From Caballeronia sp. SEWSISQ10-4 2 (lineage in GTDB: Bacteria; Pseudomonadota; Gammaproteobacteria; Burkholderiales; Burkholderiaceae), in NCBI RefSeq assembly GCF_030464885.1, contig NZ_JALPRJ010000005.1:124001-188000 (forward strand): DNA of 64,000 bases, in the 5' to 3' direction. Under the pieces are notes generated by a model. That model saw only the letters and a program-made list of their open reading frames with translations. It searched no databases and was not told the DNA's origin. Below, in pieces: positions 43,242-53,026 of this stretch. Made by a program: the position numbers and the translations under genes. The number at the start of each line of letters is the position of its first letter. Within the stretch, counting starts at the first letter, position 1.

Positions 43242-45719
43242 ATGAACGACCAGAACACATTGCTTCAGATTGACGGCGTCACCAAAATCTTCCCAGGTGT
43301 GCGCGCACTCGATAACGTCACGTTTTCAGTGCTCGCGGGAGAAGTACACGGTCTCGTCGGCGAGAACGGCGCTGGTAAGTCCACGCTCATGGCTGTGGCG
43401 TCCGGCGCTCTCGTCCCCGAACAGGGGCGCGTCGTTATCAATGGCGTGGAAACCAAGGGCGACACTGACGAGGCGCGGCGGCTGGGGTTGGCGATCGTGC
43501 GACAGGAACCGGCTCTCATGCCCGATCTGAGCGTCGCAGAGAATCTTTACCTCGGTGTACCTGAGGAACAACGCCCGTCTCTCATGCGAACAAGCGAATG
43601 GGCACAGCAACTCCTTCGGCAGTGGAGTGACGACGTCGCGATTGACGCGAACGAGCGCGTCTTGAGCTTAAACCCTGAACAACGCTTCATTGTCGAGATC
43701 GTAAAGGCACTTGCCGCCAAACCTAAGGTTCTGGTCCTGGATGAACCGACCGAACATCTGCTGACCGAGGACGTCGATCGTCTCTTTGAACGCATTCGTA
43801 AAGTCACTGCGTCGGGCTGTTCAGTCGTCTATATCTCGCACCGCATTCGCGAAGTACAAAAAATCGCCAATCGTCTTACCGTGCTCCGCGATGGACAAGG
43901 GCAAGGGACCTACGACGCGGCTGGCCTCAGCGAGCAGCAGATTGTCGAACTTATCGTTGGCGGGGCGCTCGACCGGGAGTTTCCCGCCAAAGCTGGAAAT
44001 GGTCGCACCGGCATGGTCCTCGATGTAGCGTCGCTACGCGGTGCAGGCTTCACCGATGTATCGCTTCAGGTCCGCAAGGGTGAAATCGTGGGCCTCGCCG
44101 GCATAGACGGCAATGGACAGCGCGAGTTCATGCGCGCCCTTGGCGGTCTGGCCCGAAGCCGCGGTAGCGTCAACGTGAACGGGAAGTCGGCGAAACTCCG
44201 GAATTCCCAGGCTGCCGCCGCTTCAGGTATTCGCTGCCTCCCTGGAGACCGGCACAGGGAGGGCATCTTCGGTGACCTATCGGTGCGCGAGAACTTCTCG
44301 ATCCGCAGTCTTCCGTTCGATTCCATCAAAGGCTGGATCAGCCAGCGAAGTGAAGCCAAGCGCACCAAATCGGCAGTGGAAAGTTTCGCAGTCAAGACGC
44401 CGTCCGTTGAGACACCAATCCGCTCCCTATCGGGAGGCAATCAGCAAAAGCTCGTCCTGGCGAGCGTCCTCGCAAGCAAACCCGAGGTGCTCCTCGTCGA
44501 CGAACCGACGCAAGGCGTAGACGTTGGTGCCCGGATGGAAATTTACAAAGTGCTTCGTGAAGCCGCCGCAACAGGCACCGCTGTTATCGTCGTCTCCTCG
44601 GACGCGATGGAAGTGGCGGGTCTGTGCGACCGAGTGTTGATTTTCTCTCGCGGGCACATCGTAAGGGAACTGCGCGATGCGGCCGTCAGCGAGAACAACA
44701 TCACGTCTGCGGTGCTTACCGCGACCACCGAGCGTGAGAGGGGTTCGGCAAGCATTCCCGGATTCTGGAAGTGGGCTTCTGGAGACTGGGCCCCTCTCGT
44801 CATGCTTGCACTGGCAGTCTGCGCTCTGGGTATGTATGCAGCCCATGTCAACGAAACCTATCTGTCTACGCGAAACCTGAGTGGGATGTTGGCACTGGTG
44901 GCGACGCTGGCCATCGTCGCATATGGGCAACAGGCGCTTATGCTGGTTGGAGGTATCGACCTGTCTGTCGGTCCTCTGATGGGCTTGATGGTCGTTATAC
45001 AGTCCTTCTTCCTGAACGACGGATCCACTTTAGGGCATCAGCTCTCGGGATGGGTCATTGTGTTTCTCGTCGCTATAGCAGTCGGGCTGGTGAACTGGGT
45101 ACTGGTCGGCCCCTTCCGGCTGCATCCAATGGTTGCAACGCTGGCGACTTACATGGCTTTGCAGGCGGTTTCCCTTCTTTTACGCCCGGTTCCGGGCGGG
45201 CTGATCGCTGATTCGGTGGTCGAGACAATTGGTATGCAGGCTGGATTCATACCGATTATCGCGATCGTTGCTGTCATTCTCGCCGTCACACTTGAGTTTG
45301 CCCTCTTCAAGACCAGGCTTGGTCTCGTGTTTCGTGGCGTGGGCTCACGGATCGAAGCTGCTCGTATGGCGGGGGTACGCTCACATCTAACGCTGCTGAC
45401 CGCGTATGTGGGCTGCTCGCTCCTTGCTGGCGTCGCCGCCGTGCCGATGATGGCGCAGGTAGGGTCCGGCGACCCGAGTGCAGGCATCAACTACACGCTG
45501 GCCAGCATCGCAGCCGTCGTCATCGGCGGGGCGAGCCTGTTTGGCGGACGCGGGTCGTTTGTCGGCTCCCTGCTTGGTGCCCTTCTCATCATCCAGGTCA
45601 ATGTGGTCACGTCATTTCTGGACATTGGAGATTCTTGGCAATCCTATCTGTTGGGCGGAATGATTCTGGCTTCGGTCGCCCTATATTCCAAGAGCCGCGA
45701 AATGGCGGTGGCAAAATGA
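43242..45719 (+). CDS. Fused ABC ATPase (RbsA-like, two cassettes) and permease (RbsC-like)
   Basis: An 825-residue fusion. Residues about 5-240 form the first ABC cassette (Walker A GENGAGKST near 40, Walker B VLVLDEPTEHL near 165; its signature region LNPEQRFIVEI is degenerate). Residues about 255-500 form the second cassette (degenerate Walker A GIDGNGQREF, intact signature LSGGNQQKLVLAS). Residues about 515-825 are a BPD_transp_2 permease with membrane helices. In ribose-type transporters RbsA and RbsC are separate chains. The stop codon overlaps the start of a second permease (ATGA), so the complete importer would be one binding protein, a double-ATPase/permease fusion and a free permease. 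Confidence 0.87.
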   Translation: MNDQNTLLQIDGVTKIFPGVRALDNVTFSVLAGEVHGLVGENGAGKSTLMAVASGALVPEQGRVVINGVETKGDTDEARRLGLAIVRQEPALMPDLSVAENLYLGVPEEQRPSLMRTSEWAQQLLRQWSDDVAIDANERVLSLNPEQRFIVEIVKALAAKPKVLVLDEPTEHLLTEDVDRLFERIRKVTASGCSVVYISHRIREVQKIANRLTVLRDGQGQGTYDAAGLSEQQIVELIVGGALDREFPAKAGNGRTGMVLDVASLRGAGFTDVSLQVRKGEIVGLAGIDGNGQREFMRALGGLARSRGSVNVNGKSAKLRNSQAAAASGIRCLPGDRHREGIFGDLSVRENFSIRSLPFDSIKGWISQRSEAKRTKSAVESFAVKTPSVETPIRSLSGGNQQKLVLASVLASKPEVLLVDEPTQGVDVGARMEIYKVLREAAATGTAVIVVSSDAMEVAGLCDRVLIFSRGHIVRELRDAAVSENNITSAVLTATTERERGSASIPGFWKWASGDWAPLVMLALAVCALGMYAAHVNETYLSTRNLSGMLALVATLAIVAYGQQALMLVGGIDLSVGPLMGLMVVIQSFFLNDGSTLGHQLSGWVIVFLVAIAVGLVNWVLVGPFRLHPMVATLATYMALQAVSLLLRPVPGGLIADSVVETIGMQAGFIPIIAIVAVILAVTLEFALFKTRLGLVFRGVGSRIEAARMAGVRSHLTLLTAYVGCSLLAGVAAVPMMAQVGSGDPSAGINYTLASIAAVVIGGASLFGGRGSFVGSLLGALLIIQVNVVTSFLDIGDSWQSYLLGGMILASVALYSKSREMAVAK

Positions 45720-46738
45720 GAAAGATCATGAGCAATCAGGCAGACGTGGTATCGAATCTCTCGGAGTCATCCTCCCCGAATTCACGGTCCATTCGGGTTC
45801 CAGCATTCAGTGAGTTCGGGTGGATCTGGGTCGGATTGATACTTCTCTTCTCCGTCAGCTCAACGGTCGCGCCAGGCACCATGACTCGTGGTTCGATTCT
45901 GGCCATGCTTCCGTTCGCAGGCATCCTCGCAATTGTCGCAACAGGACAGACCCTGGTTATCCAGCAGCGCGGGCTCGACATGTCGGCAATTGGAATGGTC
46001 TCGCTTGCCGGCGTGGTGATGGCCCGCACCGGATTCGGCCTCGATTCCATCATCCTTGCTGTGATCCTCACCGTGTGCGTGGGTGCGATTGTTGGAATCG
46101 TCAATGGAATATTGGTCTCGCAGTTTGCGATTACACCATTGGTTGCAACGTTGGCAGTCAACGCGCTTCTCATCGGTGGTGTCCGCTCGTTGACCGGCAA
46201 TGTTCCCGTCAACGTCCCGACCATCATGCAGACGATCTCGCACGCCCAGTTCATTGGTTTGCCTGCCAACGTACTGTTCGCCTTCGCGTTCGTGGTAACG
46301 GCGTGGTTCATCACCCGGAAAACCACGATCGGACGCAGGTTTGTCGCTGTGGGCGTAAATCCGCGCGCGGCAGAAGCCGCTGGGGTGAGAGTCCTGCAGT
46401 ACAAGATTGGTGCTTACGTTGCCTCTGCAGTGTGCTTCTCTGCCGCCGGAATGCTCCTCGCCGGGTTCATCGGTAGCGCGTCGCAGACGTCGGGCAACGA
46501 CTATCTGCTTCCCGCCATCGCGGCTGTAGTTGTCGGCGGCACGCCATTCACCGGCGGAAAAGGCAGCGTTATCGCTAGCGCGGTCGCGGCGCTGTTCATG
46601 GCGCAGCTCAGCCAACTTGTGCTGGCACTTGGTGCGGGGCCCGCAGTTCAGTTGCTGGTGCAGGCGTGCGCGATTCTGCTCGCCACTACCGTTCGCCATC
46701 TGCCAGCAGCTATAAGAACGTTTCGCAAAAGCGCGTAG
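45716..46738 (+). CDS. Sugar-type ABC transporter permease (RbsC-like)
   Basis: A 340-residue inner-membrane permease of the BPD_transp_2 family (LAIVATGQTLVIQQRGLDMSAI ... AGVRVLQYKIGAYVASAVCF ... GTPFTGGKGSVIASAVAALFM). ATG 45716 overlaps the previous stop by four bases, so the frame start at 45635 inside the fusion gene is rejected. It partners with the fused permease to form the channel. The transported molecule is unknown; co-regulation with aromatic-type genes hints at a sugar-like or cyclic polyol compound. Confidence 0.87.
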   Translation: MRKIMSNQADVVSNLSESSSPNSRSIRVPAFSEFGWIWVGLILLFSVSSTVAPGTMTRGSILAMLPFAGILAIVATGQTLVIQQRGLDMSAIGMVSLAGVVMARTGFGLDSIILAVILTVCVGAIVGIVNGILVSQFAITPLVATLAVNALLIGGVRSLTGNVPVNVPTIMQTISHAQFIGLPANVLFAFAFVVTAWFITRKTTIGRRFVAVGVNPRAAEAAGVRVLQYKIGAYVASAVCFSAAGMLLAGFIGSASQTSGNDYLLPAIAAVVVGGTPFTGGKGSVIASAVAALFMAQLSQLVLALGAGPAVQLLVQACAILLATTVRHLPAAIRTFRKSA

Positions 46739-47053
46739 TGGAAAGTAGTAGCTGAGGTCTGCGCCATTATCTTCCGGGCACGCGTTGTATTGGCTCGAAA
46801 GGCGGGCGTTTTGGGCTGGGTACCTGGGAGCGAGGAGCCGGTTGGTCGCTTCGTTGAACTGCATCGCCAGCACTTGGATGACGTTACCTTTTTCCGATTG
46901 GCGGTAGACGACCGGAAGCTGATCCCCGGAGCCAATCGTCCGACTGGTTCAACGTTGTCCGAACGGCGGACCTGACTTTGCGAGCCGATTGCACCGACCC
47001 GGCAGAGGTCGACAAGCAATCTCCGGAGACTTTTTTATAGTGAGGATAACGAA
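46739..47053. other. Intergenic region of about 315 bases before the porin
   Basis: Open frames on both strands here have no family resemblance. The last 20 bases carry TGAGGATAACGA, the porin ribosome binding site. No regulon promoter module is present, so the porin may be read through from the transporter operon. Confidence 0.5.
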
Positions 47054-48124
47054 ATGAGAAAGATCATTTTTTGCGCATCGTTGATGGCTTTCAGTGCCTG
47101 CAACACCCACGCGCAGAGCACTGTGACCCTGTACGGACGCGTCTCATCGGGTCTCGATTTTGTCACGAACGTTGCAACGCCAAACGGCCAGTCGAAGAAC
47201 AATTACAGGTTCGGCAGTAACCAGTACGGATACAGCTGGTTTGGCCTGACAGGCAATGAAGACCTCGGAGGAGGCTTGCACGCTGTCTTTAAACTCGAAA
47301 GCCTTTTCACCTCTGGAACGGGTCAGACTCCACCTAACACGATCTTTACCCGCGACGCGTATGTGGGTTTGTCCGATGATAAATATGGAAGTATCTGGTT
47401 CGGCGAGGCCATGAGCCTGACCGACGAAACCGGTTGGTACATTGACCCGCTGGGGGAGCAGGTAGGGATAGGTGTTGGCAACTTCGCATTCGGGCGGGCG
47501 TGGGGTCCCCGGTCAAATGTCGTCACTTACAACTCACCCAATTGGGCCGGCTTCTCCTTCCGCGTGCAGGACGGATTTGGCAACGAGGCTGGAAACTTCC
47601 GCGGCGGACGCCAGTTCAGTGTGAGCGCACAGTACACACTCCCCAGCTTCGCCGCGTACGGAGTTTATGAAGAAATCCACGATGCCAACGGAAAGTTTTC
47701 AAGCCTGTACGCCGCGTCACGAGAATACATGGCCGGTGCCACATACACGTTGGGCGGACTCAAGTTCTACACCGGCTATCAGCAACTTGTCTCATCCGGA
47801 CAGGACACAGTCGCCGATACGTTTAATCCTAACGCCGCCACACGCAGTCAGCAGGAGTGGATCGGGGCCTCGTATCGGGTTACCCCTGCCCTCGCCTTCC
47901 AGGCCGCCTGGTATCACGGTAACGTAAATCATGGCGGTGGCACGGGAAATCTCGGTGCCATCGGCACCACCTACAACCTGTCAAAACGGACATTCCTCTA
48001 CCTGACCGTCGGAGCGATGTTCAACGGCAAGAGTGCCGCGTTCCCGGTTGAGACGGCCGACTCTCAACCGCTGCCTGGCCACAACCAGCAAGGTGGCTAC
48101 TTCGGCATCATGCACTACTTCTAA
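47054..48124 (+). CDS. Outer-membrane porin (Burkholderia OmpC-like, Porin_4)
   Basis: A 356-residue trimeric-porin protein. Signal peptide MRKIIFCASLMAFSACNTHAQ, then the Burkholderia/Neisseria porin start STVTLYGRVSSGLDF and motifs YSWFGLTGNEDLGGGLHAVFKLES and TYNLSKRTFLYLTVG. It ends in GIMHYF with the C-terminal Phe needed for outer-membrane assembly. Placed directly after the ABC importer genes, it probably supplies the outer-membrane path for the same substrate. A strong hairpin follows. Confidence 0.92.
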   Translation: MRKIIFCASLMAFSACNTHAQSTVTLYGRVSSGLDFVTNVATPNGQSKNNYRFGSNQYGYSWFGLTGNEDLGGGLHAVFKLESLFTSGTGQTPPNTIFTRDAYVGLSDDKYGSIWFGEAMSLTDETGWYIDPLGEQVGIGVGNFAFGRAWGPRSNVVTYNSPNWAGFSFRVQDGFGNEAGNFRGGRQFSVSAQYTLPSFAAYGVYEEIHDANGKFSSLYAASREYMAGATYTLGGLKFYTGYQQLVSSGQDTVADTFNPNAATRSQQEWIGASYRVTPALAFQAAWYHGNVNHGGGTGNLGAIGTTYNLSKRTFLYLTVGAMFNGKSAAFPVETADSQPLPGHNQQGGYFGIMHYF

Positions 48125-48134
48125 CCGATGGCTT

Positions 48135-48162
48135 GATGGCGTACAGGCACCTGTACGCCATC
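48135..48162 (+). terminator. Hairpin after the porin gene
   Basis: GATGGCGTACAG (48135-48146) and CTGTACGCCATC (48151-48162) make a perfect 12-bp stem with the loop GCAC, ten bases after the porin stop. The 3' side is only weakly T-rich, so it may act as a stabilising hairpin as much as a terminator. Confidence 0.65.
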
Positions 48163-48304
48163 GCTTATTGGCGCGCGCAAGCGCGCTTCCAGCGTCGGAA
48201 CACCACCTCTCCCGCAATCCGGGCAAGGTTCGCCTGCCCGTCCTACACGACGTTGCATCACATCGGGTAAGGCGGGCACAGCCGCGTTAACAAGTGGTTC
48301 GTGG

Positions 48305-49070
48305 CTATACCAGCGGCGTAACCGTGTTTTCCACACCTAGCAAGGCTTTCCCGTAGAGCTCGGCACCAATAGCAGGGAGGACAATTGCATGACGGGCCGC
48401 AGTGTTCGAATCACGCCACCAGCGTTGCATCGGACTCGCTTCGGCGAAGCTTCCTGCGCCGTGAGCAAATATCAGTGTGTTCAAAGCGTCGGTGATGTCA
48501 GACGCTACGACACCGGTATCAGCGCGAACCCGCGCCCGTGTGATGTAGTCCGGCAATGCATTGCGGCGGGCCAAGTCGTCGATCTCATCCGCAGCACGGA
48601 ATGCGCGCAAATGTGCACTATCGATCTTCAGCGCAGCTTCCGCTACTTGCACCTGAAATACGGTCGAATCGGTTTGCTTGGTGAACGAGGTGTACGCGAT
48701 TGCTCGTTGAGGTGCCTTCTCGATCACATCTTCAACGCTGCGCGGCCCATGCCCAGCTGAGGACCGATGAGGAGGATAGACGATACCGGTCCGAATGCGG
48801 CGCGATACGCTTCTTCCTCCTTGAACGGAGTCGAATACTCGCCACGGACTGCCGCCATGATGTCCAACAGCCGGTAGTCCGGGACGAATACGTCCTTTCC
48901 CACGATACAGTTGCTACCGGATCCACGCATACCAGTGGTGAACCAGGTGTCCTCAATTGCAAGTTCGCTCATTGGGACAAGCGCGAGATATTGAGTCTTG
49001 AACGCTCCGTTCTCGTCGTGCTCTACGCAACCGAGCATCGCCCATTGAGCGTGCAGCGAACCTAGCCTTA
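48305..49070 (-). pseudogene. Broken acyl-CoA-dehydrogenase-type flavin monooxygenase (HsaA/IacA-like fold)
   Basis: Two frames together give the C-terminal two-thirds of a reduced-flavin-dependent hydroxylase. The first (49070-48724) reads GSLHAQWAMLGCVEHDENGA ... VFVPDYRLLDIM ... PQLGMGRAALKM, then a frameshift. The second continues IEKAPQRAIAYTSFTKQTDS ... AADEIDDLARRNAL to a stop at 48305. The N-terminal domain is missing. It lies 38 bases after the 3-hydroxybenzoate hydroxylase gene and is a relic of a once larger aromatic operon. Confidence 0.82.
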
Positions 49071-49107
49071 CCCGGCTGCACCTGCTGCCTGGCACCCCCG
49101 TTGCGCC

Positions 49108-50316
49108 TCAGATAACGCCTTTCAGGCACTCCTCCGCGCGCCAGCCGTGCAGCCATTGCAGTGCGTCGTAGAACTGCTCCTGCGTACGGCCGACCCAAAG
49201 GGAATTCCGAACTTGTCGCTCGACGCCCTTCGCGTGATAGATACGGCCCATCTCACGCGCCGAATACAGCACGCGCGCAGTGCGCGGAATACGTGCGGTC
49301 TCGTACAGCTTGAACGCGGCTTCGAAATCGCCATCTGTCGCAGCGACGGCGGCGCCAAGCGTGACGGCATCTTCGAGGGCCTGGCAGGCGCCTTGCGCCA
49401 GGTATTGCGTCATCGGATGCGCGGCGTCACCGAGCACCGTCGCGCGTCCATAGCTCCAGCGCTCGACGGGGTCCCGGTCCGCCGTGGCCCAGCGTTTCCA
49501 TGAAGTCGGCCGGTCGAGCATCTGATGCGGCAACGGATGAATGCCTTCGAAGTAGGACAGCACTTCCTGCTTGCTGCCTTCGCGCACGCCCCATTCCTCC
49601 TTCTCGCGACTGTGGAACGTGACGACGAGGTTATATTGGCGGCCGCCGCGCAGCGGATAGTGCACGAGGTGGCAATGTGGACCGGCCCACACCACAGGCG
49701 CATTGATCTGCAAATCCTCCGGCATGTTTTTGACCTCAACGACGGCGCGATACACGACATGCCCTGTCACGCGATGTTCGTCGCCGATCAACGCCTTGCG
49801 TATCGCCGACTTCACGCCGTCGCAGCCGATCACGGCATCTGCGTGGTACCGCTCGCCGTTCTGATCAATGACAGTCACGCCGTCGGCATTCTGGTCGAGC
49901 TCACAGACCTGCGTGTTGGTGCGGAACTGGATCAACGGATGATCCTTCACAGCTTCGAGAATCGAGAGGTGAATGTCGGCACGATGAATCACGGCATACG
50001 GATTGCCAAAGCGCGCACGATACGGGGCACCGACGTCGACTCGTACCACTTCCCTCGCGTCAAGCGCATCCATCAATTTCAGGTAGTCCGTGAATACGGC
50101 GCGATTGCGCGCTGCCTCACCGACGCCCAGCGCATCGAGTGCGTTAAACGCGTTTGCGGCCAACTGGATTCCTGCGCCGATTTCCTGGATCTCAGGGGCC
50201 TGCTCGAGCAGTTGCACGCGAATGCCTTGACGCGCGAGCGCCAGCGCGGCGGCCAGGCCGCCAATGCCGCCGCCGATCACGAGTACGTGTCGGCCTTTGT
50301 TGTTTGTCTCACTCAT
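49108..50316 (-). CDS. 3-hydroxybenzoate 6-hydroxylase-like FAD monooxygenase
   Basis: A 402-residue class A flavoprotein hydroxylase: FAD-binding VIGGGIGGLAAALALARQG near residue 12, the DG motif near GCDGVKSAIRKAL and the GD motif GDAAHPMTQYLAQGACQALED near 295. Its neighbours (gentisate dioxygenase, maleylpyruvate isomerase, fumarylpyruvate hydrolase) point to conversion of 3-hydroxybenzoate to gentisate with NADH and O2; salicylate 5-hydroxylation is normally done by a different enzyme type. ATG 50316 is preferred to GTG 50328 because GGAGACAG lies directly upstream. Confidence 0.85.
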   Translation of the reverse strand: MSETNNKGRHVLVIGGGIGGLAAALALARQGIRVQLLEQAPEIQEIGAGIQLAANAFNALDALGVGEAARNRAVFTDYLKLMDALDAREVVRVDVGAPYRARFGNPYAVIHRADIHLSILEAVKDHPLIQFRTNTQVCELDQNADGVTVIDQNGERYHADAVIGCDGVKSAIRKALIGDEHRVTGHVVYRAVVEVKNMPEDLQINAPVVWAGPHCHLVHYPLRGGRQYNLVVTFHSREKEEWGVREGSKQEVLSYFEGIHPLPHQMLDRPTSWKRWATADRDPVERWSYGRATVLGDAAHPMTQYLAQGACQALEDAVTLGAAVAATDGDFEAAFKLYETARIPRTARVLYSAREMGRIYHAKGVERQVRNSLWVGRTQEQFYDALQWLHGWRAEECLKGVI

Positions 50317-50342
50317 GACTGTCTCCACTCTCCATACTGCAA

Positions 50343-50984
50343 TCAGGCAATGTAATCGGGCTGGTGCTGCGGCTGCGCGGCGTCGAATGCCGGGTGTTTC
50401 GACGCGTGTTCATATACGGCGAGACTGCGCGGATACGGACTCAGATCGCAGTCCATGCGCAGCGCGTTGGCGATCTGCGGCGCGAGACATACGTCGGCGA
50501 GCGTCGGTTGCGCGCCAAAGCACCACGGACCTGCGTTGCTGCGTTCGAGCAGACGCTCGACGCCTGCCATGCCCTCCGCGATCCAGTGCCGATACCACGC
50601 GCTCTTCTGCTGCGGCGTGACCTTGAATTCCGTTTCCAGATATCGCAACACCCGCAGGTTATTGACGGGATGGATGTCGCACGAGATCAGCGAAGCGAAC
50701 TCGAGCACGCGCGCGCGTAGTACCGGTTCGGTCGGAATCAGGCGTGGCTCGGGGTACTTCTGGTCGAGGTAATCGATAATCGCGAGCGACTGGCCAAGTT
50801 TGAAATCGCCATCGATCAGCGCCGGCACCGACGCCGACGGATTCACGTTCGCCACATAGTCCGCTGCGCGATGTTCGCCGACTCGGATATTGACGGGCAA
50901 CGTCTCATACGCGAGTCCCTTGAGCGCGAGCGCAATGCGCACGCGGTACGACGTCGAGCTGTTGAAGAAGCTATGGAGTTGCAC
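50343..50984 (-). CDS. Glutathione-dependent maleylpyruvate isomerase (zeta-class GST)
   Basis: A 213-residue zeta-type glutathione transferase with the active-site motif SSTSYRVRIALALKG and thioredoxin-fold segment NPSASVPALIDGDFKLGQSLAIIDYLD. In gentisate pathways (NagL type) it isomerises maleylpyruvate to fumarylpyruvate. GTG 50984 is chosen because GGAGG lies eight bases upstream; the longer frame start at 51002 leaves no room for it. Same operon as the hydroxylase 26 bases downstream and the hydrolase 43 bases upstream. Confidence 0.85.
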   Translation of the reverse strand: MQLHSFFNSSTSYRVRIALALKGLAYETLPVNIRVGEHRAADYVANVNPSASVPALIDGDFKLGQSLAIIDYLDQKYPEPRLIPTEPVLRARVLEFASLISCDIHPVNNLRVLRYLETEFKVTPQQKSAWYRHWIAEGMAGVERLLERSNAGPWCFGAQPTLADVCLAPQIANALRMDCDLSPYPRSLAVYEHASKHPAFDAAQPQHQPDYIA

Positions 50985-51027
50985 GAGTAGACCTCCGATC
51001 AATGCAGGTTACGTATCTCAGGTCAGA

Positions 51028-51726
51028 TCAGGCCACGCGCACCGTTACCTCTCCAAGACGCTCGACGCCGACCTTCATCGTGTCGCCCTTCTTCACCGCT
51101 CCGACGCCTTCGGGCGTGCCCGTAAAAATCACGTCACCCGGTTCGAGGCGGAAGAACTTCGACAGATACGCAACCGTCTCCGCCACCGACCAGATCAGAT
51201 GCGACACGTCGCTCTTCTGTTTGATCTCGCCGTTGACCGTCAGCCACAGGCCGGCGTTCTCGAAGTGACCGACCTCGCTTGCTGGATGAATCGGCCCGAT
51301 CGGCGCCGAGTGGTCGAACGCCTTGCCAATCTCCCACGGACGGCCCATCTCGCGCATCTTCATCTGCAGATCGCGGCGCGTCATGTCGAGGCCGACCGCG
51401 TAGCCCCATACGTGATCGAGCGCCCGTTCGACCGGGATATCCGAGCCGCTCTTGCCGATCACAGCGACGAGTTCGGCTTCGTAATGGTAGTTCTGCGTCT
51501 GCGACGGGTAAGCCTGTTCAAGCGTTTCGCCGTAAGCGACGGGCACGACGGCATCGGTCGGTTTGCAGAAGAAGAACGGCGGCTCGCGATCGGGATCGAA
51601 GCCCATTTCGCGCGCATGCGCCGCGTAGTTGCGGCCCACGCAATAGACGCGGCGCACCGCGAATTGAGCGTCGCTACCGGCGACGGGAACAGCGACGGGC
51701 GCTTCGGGCGGGAAAACAAAAGCCAT
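51028..51726 (-). CDS. Fumarylpyruvate hydrolase (FAH family)
   Basis: A 232-residue FAH-fold hydrolase (YCVGRNYAAHAREMG; FCKPTDAVVP; YEAELVAVIGKSG; PGDVIFTGTPEGVG), with the acidic metal ligands of the family. It would split fumarylpyruvate into fumarate and pyruvate, the last step of the gentisate route, in line with its neighbours. ATG 51726. Confidence 0.88.
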   Translation of the reverse strand: MAFVFPPEAPVAVPVAGSDAQFAVRRVYCVGRNYAAHAREMGFDPDREPPFFFCKPTDAVVPVAYGETLEQAYPSQTQNYHYEAELVAVIGKSGSDIPVERALDHVWGYAVGLDMTRRDLQMKMREMGRPWEIGKAFDHSAPIGPIHPASEVGHFENAGLWLTVNGEIKQKSDVSHLIWSVAETVAYLSKFFRLEPGDVIFTGTPEGVGAVKKGDTMKVGVERLGEVTVRVA

Positions 51727-51800
51727 GATGAGTTCGACTCGATAGATAAGGGATTAATCAAGCGCCACCCATGCAGCGCGTAGAAAGAAAAGGCATGCGT

Positions 51801-52847
51801 CTAGCTGCGCTCTTCGCGCAGCAGGTTCAGAGCGGCGAGCACGGGACGATCCGAATAGCTGAACAGCACGCTTTCCGACGATGCCGCGAGTTGCACGGGC
51901 GCCCACGACGGCGCAACGAACACGTCGTGCGGCTCGAACGTGAATTCGTGGTTGCCGATCTTGGCCGTGCCCTTGCCAACGACCACGCAGTACACGGTGG
52001 CATCGGTACTGCGATACGCGCGGCCCTTGAAGCCCGCAGGCAGGTATTGCATGAAGGTCGCAATGGTCGGCATCGGCCAGCCGCCCGTGGCCGGATTTAC
52101 GTAGCGCAGCTTCACGCCGTCCCATTCGTCGAGTTCGCCGTTGCGGTACAGCGCGTCGAGCGCTTCGCGGCTGCGTTCGTATGGATAGCTGAAAATCGGT
52201 GAAGTGGGATCGGACACGCGATGCCGCACGGGCACCATGTTGTGGCCGAAGCGCGCGAGGCTATCGCCCTCGGGGCGCGACACCGGCTGCGTCATCTCGG
52301 GGTAGTTCTCGGCGAAACCGGCGTCCATCTGCGCGACAAGCGGAATATCGAGACCATCGAGCCATACGACAGGCTCTCCGCCCTCTTCCACGGAAGGATT
52401 GCCGTGGTCGTGCCATGTCCACGACGGCGTAATGATGAAGTCGCCCGGATGCATCGTCGTACGTTCGCCGTTGACGGCCGTCCACGCGCCCTTGCCTTCG
52501 ACAATGAAGCGAAGCGCCGACTGCGTATGCCGGTGGCTGGGCGCGATTTCACCAGGCAGGATCAACTGGAGTCCGGCGTACAGGTTCGGCGTCATGCTCG
52601 ACTTACCGGGCAGGCCTGGGTTTTCGAGCACCAGCACGCGGCGCACGGCTTCTTCCGCGCTGATCACGGAACCCGCCTGCATCACCAGGTCGCGCACCTG
52701 CGCGTACTTCCAGATGGCGGGCTGGACTTTCGGTTGCGGCGCTTTCGGCACGAGGTTGTGCAGCGACTCCCACAGCGGGGCCATACGCTGCTGGGCGATT
52801 TGTTCGTAGTAGGCCGCGCGCGATGCGCCCGGGTTGTTGTTTGTCAT
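51801..52847 (-). CDS. Gentisate 1,2-dioxygenase
   Basis: A 348-residue bicupin dioxygenase. The N-terminal cupin contains the iron site [20 protein letters not shown], typical for gentisate dioxygenases; [10 protein letters not shown] supplies the third His. A second cupin ([20 protein letters not shown] ... [12 protein letters not shown]) lacks a complete metal site, as usual. Opens gentisate to maleylpyruvate with O2. ATG 52847 has AAGGAG six to seven bases upstream. First gene of the gentisate operon and divergent from the LysR gene at 53080. Confidence 0.92.
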   Translation of the reverse strand: MTNNNPGASRAAYYEQIAQQRMAPLWESLHNLVPKAPQPKVQPAIWKYAQVRDLVMQAGSVISAEEAVRRVLVLENPGLPGKSSMTPNLYAGLQLILPGEIAPSHRHTQSALRFIVEGKGAWTAVNGERTTMHPGDFIITPSWTWHDHGNPSVEEGGEPVVWLDGLDIPLVAQMDAGFAENYPEMTQPVSRPEGDSLARFGHNMVPVRHRVSDPTSPIFSYPYERSREALDALYRNGELDEWDGVKLRYVNPATGGWPMPTIATFMQYLPAGFKGRAYRSTDATVYCVVVGKGTAKIGNHEFTFEPHDVFVAPSWAPVQLAASSESVLFSYSDRPVLAALNLLREERS

Positions 52848-53026
52848 TCGCGTCTCCTTTCCGTGCCACTTGGGTCGGGCGTGTCGGCTGATCACGCGTC
52901 GGTCTCGTAGGCCCTATGCATGATTTATATGCGACAAAGCTATACCCAGTAAAATGGCGAAAACATCTAGCCCATATGGTTTCGGATATAGCTTCGCAGC
53001 CGTAGCGGGAATCTGCGCTTTTGCGC

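Noticed and set aside
46790..46975. Open frames on both strands between permease and porin
   Set aside because: No family resemblance; neither strand has a convincing start.
52937..52994. 8-bp inverted repeat AAGCTATA / TATAGCTT ahead of the gentisate operon
   Set aside because: Perfect but short and 42 bases apart; noted in the LysR entry, not claimed as an operator.
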